Below, piece by piece: positions 1-5,831 of a stretch of 5,874 nt of DNA; position 1 is the first letter of the stretch, and every line of letters begins with the position of its first letter. Location of the stretch: positions 1-5,874 of the forward strand of contig CAMDBZ010000117.1 in assembly GCA_945889565.1 (NCBI GenBank). Direction: 5' to 3'. The position numbers and the translations under genes are program-made. This DNA comes from Thermoflexus hugenholtzii JAD2. GTDB lineage: Bacteria; Chloroflexota; Dehalococcoidia; UBA2979. The notes beneath the pieces are model-generated. The model searched no databases, was not told where the DNA came from, and saw nothing but the letters and a program-made list of their open reading frames with translations.

Positions 1-1680
1 CGCGTTCGTCGACACCGGGCGGTACGCCTGGTCGAGCGACTTGTCCCATATCTTCTTGTGCAGCTCGCGCCGCGTCTTCGGGTTGAGCTCCACCTGCTGC
101 GCCTCAGACCAGCCGTCGATCTCCGCGTCGTTGACGTGATCACGGTTGCCGGGCGACTTCGAGTGGATCTGGTTGTAGAAGTACGTGTCGGCCTCGTGGC
201 CGAGCGGCAGGTAGCCCCAGCTCAGCGCATCCGGGAACTTGCCCGTCTGCAGCTGCGAGTTGTACTCGGTGTAGTCCATCTTCTGCGCGCGGTACGTGAT
301 GCCGACCTGTCGCAGATGGTCCACGAGCAGGTCCGCGCGCTGCGAGAACGACGCCCCGTACTCGTAGTACGGCGCGTCGACGCTCAGCGAGGTGGCGCCG
401 GCGGCCTGCAGCAGCTGCTTCGCCTCGTCCGGCGCGTAGCGCACCCACTTACCCATCGCGCCGTTCTCGATGGTCGGCGCGGTGTCGAGCACGAACGGCC
501 ACGGGATCGTCGGGTACGAGTAGCCGAGGCCCTCGAAGAGCGTCTCGTTGATCAACTTGCGGTTGATCGCGAGCGATAGCGCGCGCCGCACGCGCACGTC
601 TTGCCACTTTGCGTTCTGCAGGTTGAGCAGCGGCACCGCACCGGAGCTCGAGGTCGGCGCGAGCATGTTGACCTGGATGGTGGGGTTCGACTCGATCACT
701 GCGCGGATCGCCTTCAGGTTCTCGAAAGAGCTCAGCGGGTGGTCGACCTGTCCGACGCGGAACGCGGCGAGCCGCGCCGCCGGGTCCGGGATGATGCGGC
801 ACTCGACGCCATCGAGCAGCACTTCGCGCTCGAAGTACGTGGGGTTGCGCTCGAGCTTCACCTGCGCCCCCGCGACCGCCTCCTTGAGGATCATCGGACC
901 GGTGCCGATCACCGCCTTGTCGATCGTGCCCGCGTCGACGAGCTCATGCGGGAAGATCGTCTGGTAGCGGCTGCCCAGCGGGATCAGGAAGTCAACCGCC
1001 GGCTTCGAGAGCGTGATCTTGAGCGTTGCCGGGTCGACGGCATCGATCGACGCGACGTTCTTCCAGTACGACTGGTACAGGCCTTCCTTGCGATAGCGCT
1101 CGAAGGCGAACTTCACGTCAGCGGCCACAAAGTCGCGCCCGTTCAGCGGCGGGAGGTTCTGCCACTTCACGCCCGGGCTGAGCTTGAACGTGTACGTGAG
1201 CCCGTCCGGCGTCTGCTCCCACGTCTTCGCGAGCTCCGCCTCGAGCTTGAGCGCGAACGGGTCGACGCCCGGGCCCGCCGCGTAGCCGATCAGCCGGTTG
1301 TAGACGTAGTTCGGGATGGTGATCGACCCGCCGGCGGACGACTTGATCGGGTCGAGCGGGCCGACGTCCCACGTCACGCCGTCGACGAAGGTGCCGCCGC
1401 GCTTCGGCTGCTTGCCGGCCGGCTCGCCGTACTGGTAGGGGAAGGGGTTGCCCTCCGCCCAGTACCAGCCGGCCGGTAGCGTGTCGGGGCGCTTGGCGGT
1501 GGTGCTGACCAGCTGGCCCGCGCCGCCGGCGGGCGCGCTCGCGGCCGGCGCCTCGTCGTCGCCGCCGCAGCCGAGCAGCGCCGCGCCGGCGAGGCCGGCG
1601 GCGCCCAGCGCCCCTGCTCGCAGCACCGCTCGCCGCCCGCTGGTGCGCCTGAGCGCGCGGTTGGTATCCAGACCAGACAT
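1..1680 (-). CDS. ABC transporter solute-binding lipoprotein, family 5 (SBP_bac_5), 3' end outside window
   Basis: The frame is open for 560 codons from ATG at 1680 to the window edge with no stop, so the C-terminus is missing. The N-terminus is a Tat-like lipoprotein signal: arginine-rich n-region with RR at 11-12 and 16-17 (GRRAVLRAG), an Ala/Gly/Leu hydrophobic stretch at 22-37, and a lipobox LLGC with Cys38 as the lipidation site. A low-complexity G/D/A linker follows. The mature domain carries family 5 hallmarks: GGTF (95-98), AKTWEQTPDGLTYTFKL (151-167), GVKW (170-173), DVKFAFER (188-195) and DVRVRRALSLAINR starting at 361. Family members bind oligopeptides, opines, nickel chelates or other organic solutes and pass them to an ABC permease. 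The ligand here cannot be inferred. Members usually have about 530-620 residues, so little should be missing. The permease and ATPase genes are not in the window and could lie downstream, beyond position 1. Start choice is supported by an SD sequence and a promoter. Confidence 0.93.
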   Translation of the reverse strand, partial: MSGLDTNRALRRTSGRRAVLRAGALGAAGLAGAALLGCGGDDEAPAASAPAGGAGQLVSTTAKRPDTLPAGWYWAEGNPFPYQYGEPAGKQPKRGGTFVDGVTWDVGPLDPIKSSAGGSITIPNYVYNRLIGYAAGPGVDPFALKLEAELAKTWEQTPDGLTYTFKLSPGVKWQNLPPLNGRDFVAADVKFAFERYRKEGLYQSYWKNVASIDAVDPATLKITLSKPAVDFLIPLGSRYQTIFPHELVDAGTIDKAVIGTGPMILKEAVAGAQVKLERNPTYFEREVLLDGVECRIIPDPAARLAAFRVGQVDHPLSSFENLKAIRAVIESNPTIQVNMLAPTSSSGAVPLLNLQNAKWQDVRVRRALSLAINRKLINETLFEGLGYSYPTIPWPFVLDTAPTIENGAMGKWVRYAPDEAKQLLQAAGATSLSVDAPYYEYGASFSQRADLLVDHLRQVGITYRAQKMDYTEYNSQLQTGKFPDALSWGYLPLGHEADTYFYNQIHSKSPGNRDHVNDAEIDGWSEAQQVELNPKTRRELHKKIWDKSLDQAYRPVSTNA

Positions 1681-1686
1681 TGGTGG

Positions 1687-1693
1687 CTCCTCT
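1687..1693 (-). promoter_or_regulatory. Ribosome binding site of the solute-binding protein gene
   Basis: Minus-strand AGAGGAG lies 6 nt before the ATG at 1680-1678. It is a strong Shine-Dalgarno match and fixes the start, which also gives an intact lipoprotein signal peptide. Confidence 0.8.
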
Positions 1694-1709
1694 CCCTCTG
1701 ATTACGCAA

Positions 1710-1737
1710 ATTATAGGCACCGCCAGTGCGGACGCCA
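1710..1737 (-). promoter_or_regulatory. Candidate sigma70-type promoter of the solute-binding protein gene
   Basis: Minus-strand TATAAT at 1715-1710 is a perfect -10 hexamer inside the only clearly AT-rich patch of the intergenic region. The best -35 candidate is weak: TGGCGT at 1737-1732 with a 16-bp spacer. Transcription would begin near 1703 and give a leader of about 22 nt that holds the AGAGGAG ribosome binding site. The -10 match and its placement are seen directly; promoter function is inferred. Confidence 0.6.
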
Positions 1738-1750
1738 CCCGCCGGCGTTC

Positions 1751-1826
1751 CGGCGCCACGCGAGCGCCGTTCCCTCGGCGCGCGAGCCCGCGCCGCCCCG
1801 CATCACGCGCGTGGTAGATTGCGCCG
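1751..1826. repeat. Cluster of alternating GCGCCG/CGGCGC hexamers in the divergent intergenic region
   Basis: Five copies of one hexamer in either orientation occur in 76 nt: CGGCGC at 1751-1756, GCGCCG at 1764-1769, CGGCGC at 1776-1781, GCGCCG at 1790-1795 and GCGCCG at 1821-1826. The first four alternate in direction at 12-14 nt spacing and can form small hairpins (for example 1764-1769 with 1776-1781, loop TTCCCT). The cluster lies upstream of the solute-binding protein promoter and covers the region before the CoA-transferase gene. It could be an operator cluster for a shared regulator. The hexamer is common in GC-rich DNA, so chance is a serious alternative. Confidence 0.3.
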
Positions 1827-1842
1827 AAGGTTGTGCTGCGGC

Positions 1843-1848
1843 AGGAGG
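1843..1848 (+). promoter_or_regulatory. Ribosome binding site of the CoA-transferase gene
   Basis: AGGAGG, a perfect Shine-Dalgarno core, lies 6 nt before the ATG at 1855. It decides the start against an in-frame ATG at 1726, whose extra 43 residues are Arg/Ala-rich and unlike the family N-terminus. Confidence 0.85.
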
Positions 1849-1854
1849 TGGGCG

Positions 1855-3138
1855 ATGGCCGGCGCGCTCGACGGGATCAAGGTGCTCGAGGTGTCGCAGA
1901 TCGTGGCCGGGCCGTACTGCGGGCTGAACCTCGCGGACCTCGGCGCCGATGTCGTGAAGATCGAGCCGTTCGCGGGGGAAGGCTCGCGCGCCTCGGGCAG
2001 CTTCTTCCCCGGGGAGAGCAAGGGCTTCCATTCGCTGAACCGCGGCAAGCGCTCGCTCGTGCTGGACCTGCAGAAGCAGGAGGCGCGTGCGCTGGTACAC
2101 CGGCTGATCGCGGGCTTCGACGTGTTCCTGATCAACGCCCGCGCGGGCGTGCCGCAAAAGCTGCAGGTCGACTACGACACGCTCACCAGGTTCCGCCCGG
2201 ACCTGATCTACTTCGAGAACACCGGCTTCGGGCGGCGCGGGCCGCTGGCGCAGCGGGCCGGCTCGGACGCCGTCGCGCAGGCGTACTCGGGGCTCGCGGC
2301 CGGGGACAGCAAGGTCGACCAGTACGGCGCGCCGGACATCGTCAGCGCGACCGCGCCCGCCGACTACCAGGCGGGGCTCGCGGGCGCGATGGGCATCTGC
2401 GCTGCGCTCTTCCACCGGGAGCGCACGGGCCGCGGCCAGTACGTGGAGACGTCGCTGCTGCAGGCGGCGCTTGCCGTGCAGGGCACGCGCGTCTCGCGGC
2501 TGCCGGTCATCGACGCCGTCACGACGGACGTCGCGCTCGCGCGCATGCGCGAAGTGCAGGCCGCCGGCGGTTCGTATCGCGAACAGATCGAGGCGCGCGG
2601 CAGCCTCTTCGACACGATGGGACGCGCCGCCGCGCGGCTCTGGTACGGCGGCTACGCGGTGAAGGACGGCGGCGTGATCCTCGGTGCGCTCACCCCGCTC
2701 AACCGCGACCAGATGCGCCGCGCTGTCGGCATCGACGACGACCCGTCGGCGGATCCCGAGTTCAACTCGATGGACCCGGAGAGCCGCAAGCTCGTGGACG
2801 CGACGCTCGCGCGGATGCGCGCGATCATGCTCACGAAGACGATGGACGAGTGGGTGGAGATCTTCAATCGCGAGGGCGCGCCGATCTCGAAGGTCAACTT
2901 CCCGGAGGACGTCGCCGACGACCCGCAGGTCGCGGCGATGGGCTACATGCTGGAGCTCGAGCACGAGCTGACCGGCCCGGAGCGCATGGTCGGGCCGGTC
3001 GTGTTCATGTCGGACACGCCGACCGGCAGCACGCGTCCGTCGCCGCCGCTGGGCCGGCACACTGACGAGGTACTGCGCGAGCACGGGCTGAGCGACGCCG
3101 AGATCGCGGGCCTGCGCGCCTGCGGCGCCGTCGCCTGA
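1855..3138 (+). CDS. Class III CoA-transferase (CaiB/BaiF family)
   Basis: This 427-residue cytoplasmic enzyme probably moves coenzyme A between an acyl-CoA donor and a carboxylic acid acceptor. Members include formyl-CoA:oxalate and carnitine CoA-transferases and 2-methylacyl-CoA racemases. Family marks in order: start MAGALDGIKVLEVSQIVAGPYCG; LADLGADVVKIEP (27-38); NRGKRSLVLDL (62-72); GPLAQRAGSDAVAQAYSGL (129-147), where Asp138 aligns with the catalytic aspartate that forms the acyl anhydride and glutamyl-free CoA intermediates of the family; RTGRGQYVETSLL (190-202); GYAVKDGGVI (266-275); and the C-terminal PPLGRHTDEVLREHGL (397-412). The length is normal. The segment at about 211-262 differs from the best-known members and may help set the substrate. 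It is divergent from the solute-binding protein gene (174 nt between start codons) and convergent with the gene ending at 3166. The substrate pair cannot be named; assignment to a transferase rather than a racemase is by overall likeness. Confidence 0.93.
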   Translation: MAGALDGIKVLEVSQIVAGPYCGLNLADLGADVVKIEPFAGEGSRASGSFFPGESKGFHSLNRGKRSLVLDLQKQEARALVHRLIAGFDVFLINARAGVPQKLQVDYDTLTRFRPDLIYFENTGFGRRGPLAQRAGSDAVAQAYSGLAAGDSKVDQYGAPDIVSATAPADYQAGLAGAMGICAALFHRERTGRGQYVETSLLQAALAVQGTRVSRLPVIDAVTTDVALARMREVQAAGGSYREQIEARGSLFDTMGRAAARLWYGGYAVKDGGVILGALTPLNRDQMRRAVGIDDDPSADPEFNSMDPESRKLVDATLARMRAIMLTKTMDEWVEIFNREGAPISKVNFPEDVADDPQVAAMGYMLELEHELTGPERMVGPVVFMSDTPTGSTRPSPPLGRHTDEVLREHGLSDAEIAGLRACGAVA

Positions 3139-3142
3139 GCGC

Positions 3143-3159
3143 CCGGCGGAGCGAGCCGG
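3143..3159. terminator. Weak hairpin between convergent genes
   Basis: CCGGC at 3143-3147 pairs with GCCGG at 3155-3159 over a 7-nt loop, within the 27 nt between the stop codons of two convergent genes. The position suits a bidirectional terminator, but the stem is only 5 bp and there is no T-run on either strand. Confidence 0.25.
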
Positions 3160-3165
3160 CCGCGG

Positions 3166-4089
3166 TTAGCCTCGGCGCCTCGCTGCGGCGGCGGCGCGCG
3201 CACGCGCCCAGCGCCAGCCGCGTTCGACCGCGCGGCGGCCGATGCCCGGCAGGCGCTCGGTGACGGTGCGCCGCTCGGGCGCGAAGTGGCCGCCGATGGC
3301 GTCGCGATACGGCCGGCCGACGCGCGCGGCGTAGGCGCCGAAGCCCTCCTGCCTGAGCGGCGCCCAGTCCTGCCGGTACGGCGTTGCCAGGTGGTCCCGG
3401 CCGACGTTGCGCGCGGAGACGAGGAACGCCAGCCCGACGCCGCTCGAGACCTCGATCAGCGAGCGCCCTTCGAGGCGCGACGCCTGCACGAGCCCGTCGA
3501 ACAGCGCTGCGAGCTCAGCGGGGGCAGGCAGCGCGGTGGCGTCGCGGCGCAGCTCGTCGAGCGAGCGGCGTAGCTCGGCGAGCTCGAGCGGCGGCAGGTC
3601 GATCATGCGCGCGGCGTTGCCGGTGGTGCCCTCGAGCGCGCCGACAAGCTGGTCGACCGATTCGAAGCGCGTGCCTTCGGCGAGCAGGCCCGCCGCGTGC
3701 AGCTCGGTCTCGAGCGCGCGCAGGTAGACGCGCGAGCCGCGCAGCACGTCCGCGGCGCCCGCGAGCAGCCACAGTGGCGAGAAGCCGAACGCGGCGATGG
3801 AGCCGAGCTCGACGATGTTGCCGGCGGCCTTCTTCACCGCGACGTCGCCCGCGCCGAGCGCCCCCGGCTCCGCGCCCGCCGGCGCGACGCCGCCGACGAG
3901 CTCGACGGCGATGCGCAGCGCGTTCTTCGCGCTCGCCTCGTACAGCCGCGAGCGGCGCACGAAACGCGGCAGCGTGAGCTGCGCCGTCTCCTGCACCGCG
4001 CCGCCGACGCCTGCGAAGAGCGCGCGCAGCGTGCGCTCCGGCACGCTGAGGGCGTAGCGCGCAGACTCGCCCCAGCGGCGCATCGACAT
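3166..4089 (-). CDS. Conserved-looking protein of unknown function, partner of the SDR gene
   Basis: This 307-residue protein belongs to no family I can name. It starts MSMRRWGESARYAL with no signal peptide. Residues 20-66 read as amphipathic helix with basic patches (RFVRRSRLY at 42-50). The best hydrophobic stretch is at about 95-116 (ELGSIAAFGFSPLWLLAGAADV), which could be one membrane segment or a buried helical pair. Then come VYLRALETELHAAGLL (121-136), a helical charged region (166-205), EGRSLIEVSS (207-216), a C-terminal HFAPERRTVTERL (268-280) and a basic Arg/Ala-rich tail. It looks mostly helical. I recall similar proteins in Chloroflexota and deep-branching actinobacteria, without known function. 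The gene starts 12 nt after the SDR stop and has no clear ribosome binding site, so translational coupling to the SDR is likely. A second ATG two codons in (4083-4081) is also possible. Third-position G/C preference supports real coding. Confidence 0.8.
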   Translation of the reverse strand: MSMRRWGESARYALSVPERTLRALFAGVGGAVQETAQLTLPRFVRRSRLYEASAKNALRIAVELVGGVAPAGAEPGALGAGDVAVKKAAGNIVELGSIAAFGFSPLWLLAGAADVLRGSRVYLRALETELHAAGLLAEGTRFESVDQLVGALEGTTGNAARMIDLPPLELAELRRSLDELRRDATALPAPAELAALFDGLVQASRLEGRSLIEVSSGVGLAFLVSARNVGRDHLATPYRQDWAPLRQEGFGAYAARVGRPYRDAIGGHFAPERRTVTERLPGIGRRAVERGWRWARARAAAAARRRG

Positions 4090-4101
4090 CGTGCGCGCCG
4101 G

Positions 4102-4908
4102 TTAGTAGTAGATCGCCCGCGGCGCGCCGCCGCCGGCCGCGATGGCGTCACCGTTGATGGCGATGGACTTCGGCGACGCGAGGAACGCGATCACGTACGC
4201 GACCTCCTCCGCGGTGAGCAGGCGGCGGATCGCGTTCGACCCGGCCATGCGCGCCTCGACGGCGGCCTCGCTCGTGCCCTCGCGTTCGGCGCGTCGCGCG
4301 ATCACGCCTGCGGTCGCTTCGGTGCGCGTGAGGCCGGGATGCACGACGCTCACCTGGATGCCGTGCGGACCGAGCTCGTCGGCGAGCTGCTTCGTCAGCG
4401 CCGCGACGCCCGCGTTGCGCACCGTACCGATCAGCGAGCCAGTCTGGCGAGCGGCGAGCCCGCCGATGTTGATGATGCGGCCCCAGCCGCGCTCCCGCAT
4501 GTGCGGCGCCACCGCACGCGCGCAGCGCATGTACCCCAGTAGCTTCACGTTCACGTCGTCCCAGAACAGCGCGTCGGTGATCTCGTCGATGGTGGGGGGT
4601 GGGGCCTGACCGCCCGCCTGCGCCGCCGCGTTGACGAGGATATCGATGCGGCCGAGCTCACGTGCGACGGTCTCGACCATCGCGCGCACGGACGTGTCGT
4701 CGCCGGTGTCGGCGCTCACGGCGAGCACGCGCGGCGCACCGGGCGTACCGGCGCGCAGCTCGGCGGCGGCGGCGTCGAGCGCCGCGCGATCGCGCGCGAC
4801 GAGGCAGACCGCGGCGCCCTCGGCAACGAGCTGCCGCGCGACGGCCTTGCCGATGCCGCGGCTGCCGCCGGTGACGATGGCGACCTTGCCCGCCAGTTCG
4901 AGGTCCAT
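4102..4908 (-). CDS. SDR-family protein with non-canonical active site
   Basis: This 268-residue protein has the Rossmann fold of classical short-chain dehydrogenases/reductases. The dinucleotide motif TGGSRGIG is at 13-20, VARD at 37-40 (Arg39 after strand 2 hints at NADP(H)), ADT with Asp67, NAAA at 93-96 in place of NNAG, Asn120 in DVNVKL, and HPGLTRTE (190-197) after the usual PG. The normal Ser and Tyr-x-x-x-Lys are absent. Where NISS is expected it reads NIGG (147-150). Aligning on AGVAALTK puts Gly161 in the Tyr place and Asn165 in the Lys place (GTVRN). There is no Tyr or Lys between 148 and 172. It therefore keeps cofactor binding but probably does not do standard carbonyl/hydroxyl redox chemistry by the known mechanism. 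I recall a subgroup with a similar RN-A/V motif, so this may be a family trait, not decay. A weak ribosome site (GAG at 4918-4916, AGGA at 4924-4921) precedes ATG 4908. It is the first intact gene of a two-gene unit. Confidence 0.9.
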   Translation of the reverse strand: MDLELAGKVAIVTGGSRGIGKAVARQLVAEGAAVCLVARDRAALDAAAAELRAGTPGAPRVLAVSADTGDDTSVRAMVETVARELGRIDILVNAAAQAGGQAPPPTIDEITDALFWDDVNVKLLGYMRCARAVAPHMRERGWGRIINIGGLAARQTGSLIGTVRNAGVAALTKQLADELGPHGIQVSVVHPGLTRTEATAGVIARRAEREGTSEAAVEARMAGSNAIRRLLTAEEVAYVIAFLASPKSIAINGDAIAAGGGAPRAIYY

Positions 4909-4945
4909 CGCTGCGCTCGTTCCTGTGCGCCGCGCCGTGTCGCGC

Positions 4946-4959
4946 GCTTCGGACGAAGC
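4946..4959. repeat. Perfect 5-bp hairpin just after the minus-strand stop at 4960
   Basis: GCTTC at 4946-4950 pairs with GAAGC at 4955-4959 around a 4-nt loop. It directly follows the TAA of the minus-strand fragment and precedes the SDR start by 37 nt. No T-run follows on either strand, so it is not a standard intrinsic terminator. Confidence 0.3.
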
Positions 4960-5040
4960 TTACTCCTTCGGGACTTGCGTCCCGAGGTGCCAGTACTTGC
5001 CGTCGTGGTAGACGAGCGGGCGAGCGTCGGGGTCGGTGCC
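4960..5040 (-). pseudogene. Possible 3' remnant of a minus-strand gene, cut off upstream
   Basis: The last 26 codons before TAA at 4962-4960 read like a real protein end: DPDARPLVYHDGKYWHLG followed by TQVPKE, with G or C in almost every third codon position and aromatic and charged residues spaced as in a folded domain. The plus-strand reading of the same stretch is not protein-like and is stopped by TAG at 5009-5011. No body is found upstream: beyond about 5040 the frame runs antisense to the multicopper oxidase and soon gives an implausible Cys cluster (CSCCCN). The frame stays open to an ATG at 5187, so a short 75-residue gene cannot be excluded, but its first half looks like shadow sequence. 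The fragment ends 51 nt before the SDR start and may once have led the SDR operon. I do not recognise its family. Confidence 0.35.
4966..4987. repeat. 9-bp hairpin inside the end of the minus-strand fragment
   Basis: A stem of 9 pairs (one G-T) closes a TTGC loop. The core is CGGGAC at 4969-4974 with GTCCCG at 4979-4984, extended outwards to 4966 and 4987. Together with the 4946-4959 hairpin it makes two stem-loops within 42 nt on either side of the TAA. They may be terminator remnants or a feature of the rearrangement point. No T-tract is present. Confidence 0.4.
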
Positions 5041-5788
5041 CGCGTTGAGCGGTGCCGCCGTGCTCGATGGCGAGGTTGTGACCACGGGCGCGCGCGGGCT
5101 GAACTTTGGGGCGTTGCAGCAGCAGCTACACCCGGTGGAGTCGCGCGTGCGCAGGCTCGTCCACGTGCGCATCGTGCTGCACAACAAGCTTCGAGAGTCG
5201 ACCGCGATTCACTTCCATGGCCTGCTGGTGCCGAACGATCAGGACGGCGTGGCGGGGCTCACGCAGCCGCTGGTGAAGCCGGGCACCGACTACACATACG
5301 AGTTCACCGTGCGCAACACGGGCTCGCACATGTACCACTCGCACATGAACGGCGCGACGCAGATTCCTGCGGGCTTGCTCGGCGCGTTCATCGTCGAGGA
5401 CAACGAAACGCCAAACGTGACGCAGGACGTGGTCATGGTGGTGAACGACGGACCGCTCGGCTACACGCTGAACGGCAAGGGCTTCCCGGCGACCACTCCC
5501 ATCGTGGCGAAGCAGGGCGACACGATTCGCATCCGCTACATGAACGAGGGACTGCAGATCCACCCGATGCACCTGCACGGCACCGCGCAGCGCGTGATCA
5601 CGCAAGACGGCTTCCCGCTGCCGCAGCCGTACTCCGCCGACACCGTGCTGGTCGCGCCAGGGCAGCGCGTCGACGTGCTCGTCGAGGCGAGTGAGCTGGG
5701 GGCATGGGCGTTCCACTGCCACATCCTGACGCACGCCGAGAACGAGACGGGGATGTTCGGGATGGTGACGGCGCTCATCGTGCAGTGA
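5036..5788 (+). CDS. Two-domain multicopper oxidase (small-laccase type), N-terminus lost or altered
   Basis: The copper-binding set is complete. Numbered from GTG 5036, domain 1 has IHFHG (His59, His61) and HMYHSH (His101, His103); domain 2 has HPMHLHG (His176, His179, His181) and HCHILTH (His227, Cys228, His229, His233). This gives a type 1 site (176, 228, 233) and a trinuclear T2/T3 cluster. Domain 1 has no HCH, so the type 1 copper is only in domain 2, as in type B two-domain oxidases, which form trimers whose clusters sit between subunits. Nitrite reductase is ruled out because its type 1 site is in domain 1. Such enzymes oxidise phenols or metal ions and reduce oxygen to water, normally outside the membrane. 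Here no signal peptide exists: the frame is closed by TAG at 5009-5011, and residues 1-42 lack the expected strand (VPGP and EGD motifs before VRIVL). GTG 5036 is only the first available start and has no ribosome site. The protein may be non-functional or not exported. Confidence 0.88.
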   Translation: MPALSGAAVLDGEVVTTGARGLNFGALQQQLHPVESRVRRLVHVRIVLHNKLRESTAIHFHGLLVPNDQDGVAGLTQPLVKPGTDYTYEFTVRNTGSHMYHSHMNGATQIPAGLLGAFIVEDNETPNVTQDVVMVVNDGPLGYTLNGKGFPATTPIVAKQGDTIRIRYMNEGLQIHPMHLHGTAQRVITQDGFPLPQPYSADTVLVAPGQRVDVLVEASELGAWAFHCHILTHAENETGMFGMVTALIVQ

Positions 5789-5810
5789 CCGAGCAGTCGC
5801 GCGTTGCGCG

Positions 5811-5831
5811 GCGGAGCGGACGACGCTCCGT
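5811..5831. terminator. Hairpin downstream of the multicopper oxidase
   Basis: CGGAGCG at 5812-5818 pairs perfectly with CGCTCCG at 5824-5830 around the loop GACGA, with one more G-T pair outside. It lies 23 nt after the oxidase stop. No T-run follows, so it is a terminator candidate by position and stem strength only. It may serve both strands if a convergent gene ends at 5831. Confidence 0.45.

Noticed and set aside
601..1479. Plus-strand open frame of 292 codons
   Set aside because: It lies opposite the solute-binding protein gene, which has a signal peptide, family motifs, promoter and ribosome site. The plus product is Arg-rich low-complexity sequence.
1815..1820. TAGATT as a -10 box for the CoA-transferase gene
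   Set aside because: Only 4 of 6 bases match the consensus and no -35 element is visible at 16-18 nt upstream; too weak to annotate.
1726..1854. Upstream in-frame ATG giving the CoA-transferase 43 extra residues
   Set aside because: The extension is Arg/Ala-rich, is unlike the family and lies upstream of a perfect AGGAGG placed for the ATG at 1855.
1711..3084. Long open frame of 457 codons on the minus strand
   Set aside because: It is antisense to the CoA-transferase, whose plus-strand reading has full family motifs. The minus product is Arg/Ala/His-rich without domain features, as expected for a shadow frame in GC-rich DNA.
3697..4542. Plus-strand open frame of 281 codons
   Set aside because: It spans two minus-strand genes and their boundary, and its product is Arg/Ala/Asp-rich with no motif.
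4975..5694. Plus-strand frame of 239 codons overlapping the multicopper oxidase
   Set aside because: It is a shifted reading of the oxidase. I checked whether it supplies the missing oxidase N-terminus by a frameshift, but none of the shifted frames gives the expected VPGP or EGD motifs.
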